A DNA stretch of 64,000 nucleotides from contig JAQFVV010006310.1 of the NCBI GenBank assembly GCA_028023455.1, positions 1,492,001 to 1,556,000 on the forward strand. The letters are read 5' to 3'. This document shows, piece after piece, positions 46,191 to 59,636 of this stretch (positions are counted from its first letter, which is position 1; the number at the start of each line of letters is the position of its first letter). The position numbers and the translations under genes are program-made. The DNA comes from Epiperipatus broadwayi (Eukaryota > Onychophora > Udeonychophora > Euonychophora > Peripatidae). The notes beneath the pieces are model-generated. The model was not told where the DNA came from and did not search any database. It saw nothing but the letters and a program-made list of their open reading frames with translations.

Positions 46191-47275
46191 ATGCATTTTT
46201 AATAATCATATATTTAAAAATGTAGATTTTTTAAAATTTAATATAAACAAGATTTATTATTTTTATTGTAACTACCCTAATAAAGAAAATGTACATTTAG
46301 ATTTTTTTATGATAAAAAAATATAATTAACTGTAATTAGAGAGGAAATTGAGGTGATATTTCTTCTTTCTAATTAAATATGACTAATTGGAATGTCAATC
46401 ACTTAATAAATAAATAAAAAGTTAGAAATTGTATAAAATCAAATCTTGTTTAAATTTTGCAATGTATTGATTTATTTTGGAAGATGAAATTATGCTAGCC
46501 CATATAAAATCATGTATTGTATGTAAGTTATGATTAATATTGTAAATTAATTATAATAAAAATAAACTTTGCAGGGGAATTAAATTCCTGATGAGATAAA
46601 GAAAAGTGTAAATAGGTATTTACACTATGGCATCAGACGAGTAGTATAAATGGCAAAACTGAGAAATTTTCATTCATCCCTTCTTTGCTTCATTAATATT
46701 ACTTGTAAGTTGTATTTTTCATTGAGTGGTGGAAAATGGAGAAAGATCCGGAATGCTGTATATGTTTTGCCATGTGTTTTCTTCTACTTGGGAATATAAT
46801 TCAGACTAGATGCTCTGCTAAACAGATACGGTCGCTGATGCCTTCTTCCTAGCCTAAAGTCAAGATATCTTGATTCAAAATATCATTCCCACATAGTAAC
46901 AGGACCCTAGCAAGCTAATAAAAAAAACAACACTTCAACTGAACATAATAGATCTCATAGTTTGTAGAAATAAGAAATACATGACCATGGTATACACCTA
47001 TTATATCAAAAATTAAACCCATTCAAAGAAATAATAGGTAATATTAATGAGGACTTTATACCTCACTTTAGTGGTTATCTGATTTAATAATATAAACTTT
47101 TAACGAACTAATAAGACAAATGAACTAAACTTTATTATTGTTAACAGAGTACCTAATTAAATTTGTAATTAAGAATATGTATTATATATCTATTCTGTGT
47201 AATGTTGTATCTATATGTTAATGTTTAATAATATTCAATAGAATAATATTAACAAATAATTTTTTATTTATAGTA
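46191..47275. other. unassigned AT-rich DNA
   Basis: No gene or repeat recognised. Confidence 0.4.
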
Positions 47276-47411
47276 TGTACTTGTTTACCAAAACTATGTG
47301 ATAATTTAAATTCAGCAATCTTTATTATTTAGATTCCTCCATGTGTACTTGTTTACCAAATCTATGTGATAATTTAAATTCAGCAATCTTTATTATTTAG
47401 ATTCCTTCATG
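47276..47411 (+). repeat. two tandem 68-bp repeats
   Basis: The copies at 47276-47343 and 47344-47411 are nearly identical; both contain 'ctatgtgataatttaaattc' and end 'tttagattcc(t)tcatgt'. A recent local duplication. Confidence 0.85.
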
Positions 47412-48602
47412 TATGAATGCTAATACATGTAATTAATTTACTAAATCTCCATAAATAGAAACCAGATAACAAAAACTTGTAATTATAAAGGAGAGAAATT
47501 TCCATCTTTATTAATTAACCTTGTGATAGTGTGTTTAGTTAATACAGTTCACTAAATGCTGGCATCTGAACAAATAAATAAAAGCTGTTACAAGTTATAG
47601 TTTTCTTTTATATCATATACAGTATGACTCTGGGTTAGATTGACCAGGAAATATAATCACCCTTTTCTTAATATTTATTTATTAAATTAAAAAAGAGGGA
47701 ACTATTTAGTCATATCACAAATGTTAATCTGTTATACTTGTATGCATAATATAAATAAATCAAACCCCCTTTAGTAACCAGGATATGTATTACATTAGTC
47801 TTGTTCTAACTATTTTACTTCAGAAAAAATAATGGAGATAAACCGATATTTAAGGACTAGAGAAAACAAAAAATCATGTTTTCACGATGGGAGATAGAAC
47901 TGTAAGATCATTCAGATTTTGGAGGTGAACCAGTGAAAGATGCTATTGGACATCATATCCCAGAGAATTGGTCCCTAGCAGTACTAATGAGATGTATAAT
48001 ATTTCTATAGGTTACCATAGTCTTATGGTTTCAGTAAGCCCAATTGGGCTCTATACATTGTAAAGGCAGATAAACTAGAAGTAGAATAACTTATATAAGA
48101 TTATATATTGTAAGTGTGGGTGGGTTGTCTGCATTCATAAAAAAATTGTTTAATAAGTAAATAGTAATTATAAATTCTTATCTTAAAAATTACCTAGTTT
48201 GAATGCCTTATAAGCTATACTTTAAACTCTTTGGAGAAAATTGATTTGCCCCATGGTGAAAGTTTATTTTATTTCAGTGATGTATCAATATTTTTACCAC
48301 ATTAAAATAAAAATCTGAGATTGCTAACATATATACATTTTATTTTGATTTTATTATAAATGATCAATTTACTTAAAATATTTTACCAATACACTTCTGT
48401 AAATGAAAAACGTATATGTATGGAAACATTTAATTACATAAACAAATAGAATAAAACTTAGATTTAATAAAATAATAGTAGTAAGTTAATAGTGCATGAA
48501 AGGTCATTTTATTATTCTTGAATTTTAATTTATTTTTGATTAACATTTTATACAATAGTATTTTGTAATTCAATTGTTACTATTTTTTTCCGCACCAATT
48601 GA
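47412..48602. other. unassigned AT-rich DNA
   Basis: Contains a 14-base palindrome, 'agcccaattgggct', near 48038. Nothing else was recognised. Confidence 0.35.
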
Positions 48603-48735
48603 ATATCTAGTAAAATAAAATACACACAGAAAAGGTAGTTTTTTTTTAAAAAAAAATAGCTTTCTTATTGCCTAGCATGCTTTCAGTATATTTTTTACTA
48701 CCTTTTCTGTGTGCATTTTCATTTTACCAAATATT
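48603..48735. repeat. small foldback (MITE-like) sequence
   Basis: 'cacacagaaaaggtagt' at about 48621-48637 is matched in inverse by 'actaccttttctgtgtg' at about 48699-48715. Pairing continues outward with two or three mismatches ('ctagtaaaataaaat' with 'attttcattttacc'). The loop is about 60 bases. Confidence 0.65.
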
Positions 48736-49029
48736 AGAATAGTATTTTATAAATAAGAAACAAAGACGGAGAAACATGTTTTATTTTAAATGCATTAACA
48801 TTTATCTAGACATAAGATAATGTAATTTATCATTTAAAAGTTTTTTTTTTAAGGTTTAAATAATTATTATTGAGATGTTATGTATTTGTTCTAAATATAT
48901 ATATTGTAACAGTATATGGAGGCTGTTACACTATTTTAAAATTAAAATAAAAGGGGGAAAAGATCGGTAAATAAAATTGATATATTAAAAAAGGAAAATA
49001 AAATTAAGTTATTAAAACTAATATATATA

Positions 49030-50435
49030 ATTGCACAGATGGAAAACTTAAATAATTACTTAAAAGTAAGTAAAAATCTAAAGATAAAGATTAGTATTTT
49101 TGTTTAAAAGTAATGTAAAAGAAAATAAAAATGTTAATTAACTTCTATTCAAGAAAAAAATATGTTTAAATCTTAGAACGGAAATGATTGTTCTATTAAA
49201 ATATAATAAACGTAAAATGCCCTTGGGGCACTTAAATGATGGAAAAGTCAGATAAGAGATAAAAATTAAAGATTATGGTGTTTCCCACTTTGGAGCAGAC
49301 TAGTCAATACAGTTACCAACAAAGACACAGGCCAGAAAGGACAAACATCATGGTCAATAAGATCAGAGCAATATCAGAAGTGATTGATCCAAAAATTTAG
49401 TGATAAGGGAAGCCTAATATTATAAAAAGAAAAATGATTGATTAACTATTGATTGAATGGTGATGACCGGCTAAAACATCTTGCAGCTGAAAGAATAGCA
49501 TGCAGTGGTTATGTCTTCAAAGAAAACCATATGCAAATGATATAACTAGTGAGGACTTCCATAAACCTGTTGAAATCCGGAGGAGTCATCAAGACTGAAT
49601 GGAAAGTATGAACTTTTTAAATATGTATCTCTTAAACAAGCTTTTAATTTGTAAGCTAAACATAATGTGTAAGTGAATTCTTATCTGACCATCAAAAAAA
49701 CTTTAAATCAGTTATTAATATTTTTAATATGTATAATGTTTGTTGTCAATCATTTCCATTTTCCTTTTTTTGTGTGTGTCTGTGAACTAAATTATTAAAT
49801 TTAACATTGAGTGTAGATGACGGCATAGATACATTAAGTTTAGATTATATGAGGTTAATTTTGGGCTGTCTGTTTCATTGTTGAATCAAAGCTGGTAGAG
49901 GGATGCATGGATGTTTATATTAATGTAGTATGAAAAGGCGGATTAGATTATCATTCTCTTATGGCACGTTAGTAGACAGGGCATCGATCACAAATGAATA
50001 CATGGCCCAAAGGTGTAGCCATCATATTGCCAATGGATGTAGATGTATTTCCTACACCAATGATCTCCTTATGCTCTATGAATAGGGACTATAAGTCAGC
50101 GAGGACTGCTCTCTCTCCGTATGGAGCATTTTGTTTTCTCTATTTTTATATATGACTCCTTCACCAGACAGATGCATATTCTTGTACTGGATGAAAATCA
50201 CTCCTTTTAATAATATCTTGCTACAGACACACATTCTTGTTAGCATGGTTTTATGCTAACATCTTCATGTTGCATTGGTTACATCTGTATATCAGGAAGC
50301 TAGTGTTGATTTAACTGCAAACTTTTAGCCTGAGGTTAAATGTTTTGAAAATCTTTAAGTGCATATTCTATGTAGTCTATCTATGCTTAACATTATAAAA
50401 TATTAAATTGTATAAAAATTTCCATCTGTGCAAAT
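49030..50435. repeat. duplicated non-coding module X, copy 2
   Basis: Starts 'attgcacagatgg' and ends 'ccatctgtgcaaat' (inverted termini). Internal blocks match 43598-45190 in order. No coding capacity seen. Confidence 0.5.
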
Positions 50436-50619
50436 TACAAAAAAAATCAGAATTTAAATCTAAAATAATGTTAATAATCAAATCCTCAAATTTGTTTTTA
50501 TATATATGCATAATAAATGTTTGTGCTATTAGTACTGGCAGTGATTTATTATTTTATCTTTATCAATAATGCTTTGAAATATATAATTAAAATACGTTTA
50601 AAAATTTATATTATAAGAC

Positions 50620-50745
50620 TCTGCTACTCTTTGAGCTAATGACTGGGACTATCGGTCAAATGAAAGTTGGATCTTTTCCTAAGGTATATCTGCCTACTAT
50701 ATAAATTTTCTAGGTTCAAATAGCCTAGTGGTGCCTTGTATATTT
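50620..50745 (+). repeat. tRNA-like tail of module X, copy 2
   Basis: Counterpart of 45385-45510: 'gagctaatgactggga' and 'aggttcaaat' in the same order, with 'tatctgcctact' between them. Confidence 0.35.
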
Positions 50746-50749
50746 TAAG

Positions 50750-51790
50750 GCATTTGGAGTACTTTTCAAACATATTTTAGAATGGAAAAACATGCACCAA
50801 AAGTTATTTTCAAACTTTGTTCGAAAATCTCTTTGTTTAATCTATAACCTAGCATAACTGATAAAGCAAAAGGTTATAAATTTATCTTATTTTCTTTAAA
50901 ATGAACTTTCTTTTAGCCATTATCTGTAAACAGAAATGATGCATGAATAAACAATACCTTTGAATAGGGGCCTCCACAATTGGCCCTTCAAAGCCATTTG
51001 CTTCTCCATTAATATCTGGACAAGCTTATCCAGGAATCATCATCCTTCATAAATATCAATAACAATTTAATCCTATGAAAGTTAAACATGATCTTAATTA
51101 AGATTCATAAGTGAAATTAAACTAAAAGGAATTTTTTTTTTAACATTCAATTTTGTTTTGGGATTTTGATTTAAAATCTTAATTTATAGAGCTCCAAATA
51201 ATAATGATATTAACTGTTGAAAATATTTATTTGCCTTGTCTAAATTAACTGTTATGCTTATTAATATTTGGTTAAGCCATTTAAGATAAACTGTAAAGTT
51301 TTCAAATGAATCTCATGTTACATCATTTATCTACATTACGTGCATGTCAATGTATCCACATACAAGAAATCATTATCACTAAGGATCAATTAGCAAGAAA
51401 AAAGCCTTTATTTTTTTTTAACAGAACATTTTATTTATATGTTTAATATTGTTTTTTTTTTTAACAAAAAAAAGATAAAAGATTCTTTTTTAACTCTCAT
51501 AGTGTGATTTTTTGAAATACAAAAATTGAATTTGCTGCATGCACTACATTCTAGAAAATATTAATTCTTATAAATGTTATGATCATATATTTATATATGC
51601 TTAAGTTAAACGGGATATCTATGGTATATGTTGGTATTAAAGTATCATTTGAGGATTCCAATTATCTTTTAACTTTAAATATATTTTGGTCATCATTATT
51701 ATTCTTTTTTGCTAATTTTTTTAGTAATATTTATATTTCACTCTAGGAGCATATTCTTTTAGTTCATAAGATTTTACTTTATTGGATATG
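50750..51790. repeat. duplicated non-coding module Y, copy 1
   Basis: Matches 54965-55830 in direct orientation: 'caccaaaagttattttcaaa', 'ttggcccttcaa', 'gaaattaaactaaaag', 'acattctagaaaatattaa' and 'tagttcata(a/g)(g/a)(a/g)ttttac'. No open reading frame is conserved between the copies. Confidence 0.6.
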
Positions 51791-54229
51791 TACTGTAATG
51801 GACTGTTCTCCTTATGAGGTATATATATGAACAGCCCTAGATGCTTCCACAAGAGAAGGGGATTTTATCTTACTATAGTCAGCCCTATGATCTTCTGTTA
51901 TGATGCTTGCTGGTGATGGTGTGACGAAATGCATAACTTATGATTTTATCGACCTCCAATGGGTTAGTTACATGTTTACTCATTAAACCTTAAACTTAGA
52001 TACAATTTGGGCTAGTTTATCCACATTCCCCCCCCCCCCTTTTAGCTCTGTTATGTCTCAATATGCAAACTCATGGGTAATTTTGCCTTTGCCTCTCTTC
52101 GGGGATGAACCTGCACAAACCAACAACTACTGTACCTCTATATAAGTTACAATTGATTTATATACCCACCCAACATTTCCACTATTATTACATATAGAAT
52201 GAGATGTGTGCATATATACTTCCAAATACATCTTAATTAGTGAATTCAAGGTTGTTTTAATTAACTTAAGACCAATTTGATATAAATAGGTGCTATAACA
52301 TTTTATTATAATGAAACAAAAAAACAAAAAATATTTCAAAACATTTTAAGAATAGTAAACAATTTAATTGGCTGTGTCAACGTTGGATTTCTACCATACT
52401 GATACTGATTATGATTAAAATTCCCATGCCTGACCCAGTGGTAGAAATTCAAGACTTGGCACCAATTATTTACAAAGCAAAAAAAAATTATAAATTTTAG
52501 ATGACCACAAAGCTAAATAGCTCATTTAAATTATTATGCTGGTACATTTTCCGTAGCATTGTCATCCAATCCAGGTTAATCATATTTAATCCTTTTGGGA
52601 TCCCCCCCCCCCATTCATAAGTAAATCTCTACTATAGATAGAAAGATTGTCCATACGAAGATTTATTATCAATACTGTAAAAAATAAAAAATGAATATAT
52701 AATGATTATTAATTAACAATAAACAGCTAACATAAACTCTGTCCTGTAATAAGTGTGAGCATTTAATATGGGATAATATTAAAAATCTTCCTTCTATCCC
52801 ACATCATGATGATCATTGGCAAGTTGTTAAGGAGGGTAAGCTGATCTAAACTTTATTTATAACAAGAAAGATGTTCAAATAAATCTAACCACCACCCCTC
52901 CCTTTTGGTTTCTGCTTACACTTGTAATCGACTCTTCAAAAATGTAGCCGTTTTGGCTTCCAAGCATGAAAATAAAAATAAACAAATATATACATAGTAA
53001 TGAAACAAGAAAATTAGGATTTCCAGAAAATCATCTTGATTGTTGTTATCCATGAGTTCGACAACAATATCCTTCATACATACAGTCTACAATTTCCATA
53101 CAAATCTTCTTAAATAAAAATTGATCCTTCACTGGAATTCCTACCTACTGCCTTGATCTTCTCCTGTCAATATTTCTCTTGATTCACATGTACACATTTG
53201 ATATAGGATAATGGATGTTTCTTTAGGCTTTATAAAAGTAGGCGAATGAGATTATCATGCTTCCATGGTTAGAATTAGTGACATTCTGTCCCTATGGCAC
53301 TGATAATTTAGCCAAAATACATCGTACAGCACTTTCTAATATATATACATTTTATTCCATTGCAGTTTAGCATTTGGTAGCTTTATATGCAAAACAAATA
53401 TCAGCTGATGATGTTTTATTCTTTTTCACTTGTGCATGAATGACTTCATTATTTCTTTTTAATCAGTTCGAAAACACTAATTATTTTGTTAAACTGCACA
53501 GATTTATTCATTTACTCTTATGTCAATCATTGATGGTACATCTCATTTTACTCTATCAAATTCATAAAGAAAAGTGAGTATTTTAGAACAGGTCATCCAT
53601 TTTCTTTGTCATTTGAAAATTCGCTCTCACGGTGTTGACTTTCTACTGCTAATGCATTATTTTAAAATATGACAGATATAAACTCCCTTTGTTTTTGCAT
53701 AAAACTTCATTTTTTTAAAACAATGTCAGATTGTTCCCAGTACTTGGCATATTATATCTTTCATTTCATCCTACTTTGCCATAATTACTTATAGTTACGT
53801 AAATTACACATATAGAGGTTGATTAGAACTATTATGTAATGGAATTTTAATTTTGTTTTCCACATTTGGTCACCTAATGATCAACTTGACATTGGATCAT
53901 CATTATGCTTACTTTGTCTACACCCATGCTATTGTATGTGCTTGCTTTGTGATGTACAATACACTGGATGTCTGTTTGTTATTAGTATACATATACATTT
54001 ATATGATTCTTTTAAAGCACTTATTTCTAATCTTTCAAATTGGATTTCTTTTTTTAAAAAAATTAGTTTGCTGCAATATTTACTATCTCATGATGTACGA
54101 TGCAAATATATATATATATATGTGTGTGTGTGTATGCAAAAAAAAGCATATGTTCAAGAACTTACTATTTAAGCATAAGGTTTTGATTGGCTTGACTCAG
54201 TGATGTGGTTTAATATGGTTTTTTTTTTT
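51791..54229. other. unassigned DNA with homopolymers and microsatellites
   Basis: C runs at 52028-52039 and 52602-52612, and a TA/TG microsatellite at 54105-54135. A lone tRNA A-box-like string, 'cccagtggtagaa', lies near 52434. The frame 53853-54203 partly consists of the microsatellite, so I do not call it a gene. Confidence 0.4.
54105..54135. repeat. (TA)n(TG)n microsatellite
   Basis: About eight TA units followed by seven TG units. Confidence 0.9.
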
Positions 54230-54800
54230 TTTAGGAGTGTAAGCTACCCTTACAGTATTATATAAAAAATAAAAATATCCAGTCTTATGAATATGTGGCT
54301 TTTCTTAACTGGGTCATAATGAAGGGGAAATCCTATAGTAGATAGGGCAGAAGGTCCATTCATATATTTATTATTGAAGTTAGATAGTAGTTATTAAATA
54401 TTGTATTTAGATTTTTTAAGTCACAAAAAGGGAATGGATCTCAATCATCCCTTTCAAGATTTGTTTACTTATTTTTGTATTTAATTATCTAAAAATGTTT
54501 ATCATACTTTAAAGTCCAATGGTTGGTTAACTCTATCAAAACTCAAACACATCTGTTGATTGTTTGTATTAGTGAAAATAAAGATAGATTATATGTTCAT
54601 CAGCCAAACTTAAGCATATGTAATGCTTATACAACACAATTTGATTTAAGAAGATTTGTTCATCACACATCCACCCTATTTTTATGGATCACATTTCACT
54701 TCACACATACAAACGTGCTTGTTGTCTTGTACTTTTTTTTTTTTAGGATTTCAAGAATGAAATATCAATTTGGCATTAAGAACATTTGTAGTTAATTTAT
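54230..54800. repeat. partial extra copy of the right part of module Y
   Basis: 'aaaaatatccagtcttatgaat' (54272 on, with one or two changes) and the block at 54580-54650 ('taatgcttatacaacacaat') recur at about 55830 and 55985. The right half of the module is thus present twice within 2 kb. Confidence 0.5.
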
Positions 54801-54964
54801 ATATAACAAATTATAAAGGAGGAGAGAGAAAAAGATCTTAAATGTGTTAAAAAGTTTATCTAGTTGTAAAATAATCTAATTTATTACTTAGGAAGTTTAC
54901 ATATTTTTTAAAAGTACAAATAATTATTAAATAGAGGTTATTTATTTGTTGCAAATAAATAAAT

Positions 54965-56115
54965 AATGGTTTAAGGTATCTGGACAAACACACTTTAGAA
55001 TGAAAAAATGTGCACCAAAAGTTATTTTCAAACTTTGTTAGAAAATCTCCATGGTTTAGTTTAATCTATCATTACTGACCTAACAGAAGTTTATATATTT
55101 AGCTTATTTTATAAAAAATGGTCTTTTAGTCATCATCTGTAACAAAAATCATGTCTGAATAGACAATACCTTCAGATGGGAGCTTACACTGTTGGCCCTT
55201 CAATGGTGCTTCCTTTGCAAACTATTTAAGAATCATCAGGCTTCATAGATATCAATAATAATTTAATCCCATGATAGATAAACAGTAAGTGAAATTAAAC
55301 TAAAAGAAAAAATTAACATTCAATTTTGTTTTGAACTTTCAATTTAAAAATTTAATGTATAGAGCTCTAAGTAATAATGACACTAATTATTGAAAACATT
55401 TAAGTTATTTGCCATGTTTAAATTAACTGAGGAAATCATCAAGACTCAACTATTAAAGAAAATGATTTTTTTTAAAGGAACGTTTAATATGCTTAATATA
55501 TTTTTAGAAGTTGCTTTTTCAGTTCTCAAAGAGTGAAATGAAGTCAAAAAAATCGCAGGTCAAGCCAAAATATATTACTCTTATAGATTTTTTTTTTTAT
55601 TGCAAAAATTGAATTTGCTACATATATTACATTCTAGAAAATATTAATGCTTATGGTAGTTAGTATATTCATTTAAATTGTGTGTTTCTATAATATATGT
55701 TTAACTTGAAATATATTTTGACCATTGTTATTGTTTCCTGTTAATTTTTGTTAGTATTATTTATATTTGCTTTAGGATAGTGTGTTATTTTAGTTCATAG
55801 AGTTTTACTGTATTTATTATATAAGAAATAAAAATATTCAGTCTTATGAATAAGTGACTTTACTTAAGCAGATCTTAAAGACTGATGACCAGTTGGCCCT
55901 AGCAGAACTTAAAACACTTCAGTTGTTTGCTTGCATTAATGAAAATAAAAGTGATATACTTTCATCCAAACTTGAGAAATGCAATGCTTATACAAGACAA
56001 TTTGATTTCACTTGATTTGTTTATCACACATCCCTGTTACTTTTATACATAATTTGTTTAACATAATATCAATTTGACATTGATCACCATTGCAGCTAAT
56101 TTATATATTGTGAAT
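54965..56115. repeat. duplicated non-coding module Y, copy 2
   Basis: Direct repeat of 50750-51790, extended to the right by the segment shared with 54230-54800. Confidence 0.6.
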
Positions 56116-56519
56116 TATAAAGGATCAGAAAACATTGCCATATTATTGTAAATTATTAATTCTAACTTATTTTGATCTGATTTTATAATAAATATATTTA
56201 ATTATAATAAATCTGACTTGTGTATTTTTTCTTAGTTAAGATAATAAAACTTTTTATTATATAAATTATAAGAAATTGATTTGCCCTATACGTGTTAGAA
56301 TTCTGAGATATTTAGTGTAAATGATGAGGAGGAGGGTGATATATTCATTGTGAAGTATCTAGTCTTGCCAAGCACCCAAAAATAATTTTAATAGTAGTAT
56401 CAATATCTAGTCTAGCCAGGTGCCCAAATAATAATTTTCATGATAGTATCGAAACATAAACACACTGCATACATACATACTCCCAGGAGATATGTATTGA
56501 TATTAAATATAGATATAAT

Positions 56520-57186
56520 ATAGTGATGACCTATGACATTTTTGAGCAGGGGTGCTTTCTTACAGTATTGCTGCCAAAAAATAAAATCACAACCACACAA
56601 ACATTTTATTTTTTCATAGTAATCCATATTAAAAGATCTAATGTACTTTTATTTTTATTAACTGCTGTTTGACATAATATCTGGAGTAGATCAACTTTTT
56701 TTTTAATTTCAATTTTTTCATATAATGTTAATTGAGAAATTTTACCACTAACACTTATTATGATAAATATTTAAAATATTACTATTACTTCATTGTGTTT
56801 TTCTGTAATAAATATTTATATGTTCATTTATAAATGTTAATTACAAGAAAAACATATTTTATTGCTCATTCTAAATGAGAATAAAAATGTAATTACCCTG
56901 AAGAGAAAAAGAGACTAGATAAACATATCACTCTCAAATAACTTTATGCTGTCATAGCAAAGAGCTTCAATAGCAATAGTACTGCACATTTAAGAACAAA
57001 CAAATCTTGTTGGAATTTGCTGGAATAGAATTTCACATATCAGTTAAAATAATTCTTTTTAATAACAGTTAATTAGTTGTATTTGCAAAATAATTATGCA
57101 AAATATTAAATAATTATATTGATATTCTTGAGCACAAATTTAATAATTTTCACATTTTTTATGGGGATGCTGCTGTAACCACCAAT
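56520..57186. mobile_element. hAT-like non-autonomous element, uninterrupted copy
   Basis: Same family as 20395-22262 without the nested insertion. It begins 'atagtgatgacc' and ends 'ggtaaccaccaat'-like, with loosely inverted termini. A 7-of-8 match, 'gatataat' (56512-56519) and 'gatataaa' (57187-57194), flanks it, consistent with the 8-bp duplications made by hAT transposases. The TIR match is loose and there is no transposase gene, so the superfamily call is tentative. Confidence 0.45.
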
Positions 57187-57429
57187 GATATAAAAAATAT
57201 TTAATTATGACTGCCCTTATGCATATTTTATATGCTTTTATGTATTTTTATTTAGGCAAGGAGGCTAAGCTCAAATTCAGGCATTGTGAGTGTATTAAAT
57301 GTTTAATTAGATTAAAGATGGTTTGTAGCCAATAAAATGTCTGCTGGTTGTATCAATGTCTGCTTCCAGATTCCATACTTCATCATAGATGAGCCAATAT
57401 TCTATGATATTCATTTTGTACCATTATAA

Positions 57430-59165
57430 TATAACTAAAACAAATCTGATAGCTCAAATTAGTTATATTACAAAGCTGCAAGAAAAAAACATTGTTTAAT
57501 AAAAAAAAACTTGTATAAATTGAGATAATATATGAACTGCTTAAAAAATTAAATGAAAAGTTAGTTTACGCATTTAATCATATTAAATATTTTATAAAGT
57601 TATTTTATAATATGTGAGAAACAAATTAAATTGCACTGTAAAGGATGAAGGGAAAATTGTTTTAATATGCAAAATAATTTTAATTATATAGTATATAAAA
57701 ATCTAAAGCATTAAAAACCCTGTTTGATCTGCCTTCTAAATGGAAGTTTAAATTTAAAAAAAAAAACTTGTCAATTCTTAAAGTAAATTTGATGGTGAAT
57801 CTAAAAATGTTATTTGAAATAATGAGTTAATAAAAATAAAGTTATCAATCAAATTTTAAAAGTCAGCAATGATTTTTTGCTTGCTTCCTATTGCCAAATA
57901 ATATAAATAAAGAGAAATAAAAAATGTATGTATCAAATCATATATGTAAATTTGTTCCATAACGTGAAGTGAATAAAGAAAATGTTTTCCAAAAAGCATG
58001 TAAAGAATTAGGTCAAATCTTGTAAGTAGCTGTGATAAATATTTTGTTTGCAAAACATGTTGAACAACACCAAATAGGTTTGAAACAAACTCAGATTAGT
58101 TCTAGTTGAGTCTAATTAGACAGTCATTTATCTGAAGACTTGATCCAAAAAACTTGCAGTGATTCTATGCTGAGGAAAGAAACCATTGATTAAAACTATT
58201 TGCCACTTACTTGGATAACCATATCTTGCTGTTTTACAATATTTTTTTAATGCACCATTTAACAGGAGACTAGTATATATGGCTAGACAACCCAAAAACT
58301 GCCAGCAAAAACATCTGGGAATGCAATTGGATCCAGAAACAAACATTGGAGTTTACCACAACTGACCAGTGGCTGCTTTATCAATGCCATGAAGAAAAAA
58401 GGGACAATTCTTTAAGAATAATCTAGTACCTAATAATATATCTAATGTCACCAATGCTGCTGTATTTCCTTTTAACATCAGTGCATCAGAAGGATAACTA
58501 CTAGCTTTGTAAGAACTAATGAAGACAACTGTAAATGTATTAAAAGAATATGTGTAGAAAACCATGGTTTGGAACTGTTTAAATATTTTATGTGGCATGA
58601 TCTTATCATAATATATTATAAGGCTTTAAATTTAAAATATTTGTTATTATTTTATTATCTTTAATATTTTGTAAATCTATGGATAGTTACAAGTATATAA
58701 ACAACAGTTTTATATATTCATTGTTAATAAATTATTTTTTTATTAATCCATTTAAATTGTTTTCTTATTGAACTCAATACTAACATTAAGCTCTTAACAT
58801 CCACTGTGCTAGTAATTTCCACAATTCTGAGAAATCAAACAATCCACAGGGAATATGCAGGGATGGCAATAATATTTTGTAAATGATGATGATTGAGCAT
58901 TAATAAGTTTTCCAAAAGTAAACTTCCTATTCAGAAGATTGGCAACTTAAAGTGTCACTTTTTATTGAAACTAGAAAATCAAATTTAAAAATATTTTTGG
59001 GAGGACTTCTACTTAAGTTATAAATCATTTTTCATCACATTGGTTATTATTATAATATATATATATATATGAATTGAATCATTTTTATTTGAATTTTATT
59101 AACTATTCAAACTTTTACCTAATATAAATATTTATTTGGAATCCAAATTTATTGTTATATACTTA
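57430..59165. repeat. duplicated module Z, copy 1
   Basis: Direct repeat of 61257-63030, about 1.75 kb. Landmarks are 'aacaaatctgata', 'gcatttaatcatattaaat', 'gtttgatctgccttctaaat', 'ggatccagaaacaaacat', 'gatcttatcat' and 'cctaatataaatatttattt'. Divergence is considerable, with many indels. The minus strand of 58598-58128 is open in two frames, partly conserved in copy 2. Confidence 0.7.
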
Positions 59166-59620
59166 TATATCTTTGGTTCAAACCTGAAATATCACATATT
59201 TGGCACAATCAATGTTTGGTTTTGGCTTAAACATCTTTCTTATGCCTAAATTTCACTTATGTACAACCACATAATGTATTTGACATTAGATTATGAATAA
59301 ATTTAGCATATTGGGATGTATAATAGTTAACATGCAATAAGTGTTTGGAATATGAAATAAGATCAAGTTTATAAAAAAAATTGTATGTACTAACATTTTA
59401 TGAAAGCAGTGTAGGCAGGGTAATATTTAGTGAATGACAGTATATATATATAAAAATATATAAATAAATATTAAGGCAGAGGTATATCATATTATTCTGA
59501 AGAAGATTGCATATGAAGGGTTGAGGCTGGTGTGTTTATTTAATGATGGTGTATATATAAAAAAATATTTCACATTTGATAATCAACAAGAGAATAATAG
59601 AACATTTAATTTTATATAGG
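59166..59620. other. unassigned AT-rich DNA
   Basis: Between module Z copy 1 and the decayed coding-like stretch. Short TA runs only. Confidence 0.35.
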
Positions 59621-59636
59621 AAGCACAATTAAATAT

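Noticed and set aside
52425-52462. tRNA A-box-like 'cccagtggtagaa'
   Set aside because: No B box or acceptor stem at the required distance.
53853-54203. 116-residue open frame with YTHAIVCACF
   Set aside because: Its C-terminal part is encoded by a TA/TG microsatellite and no family signature is visible.
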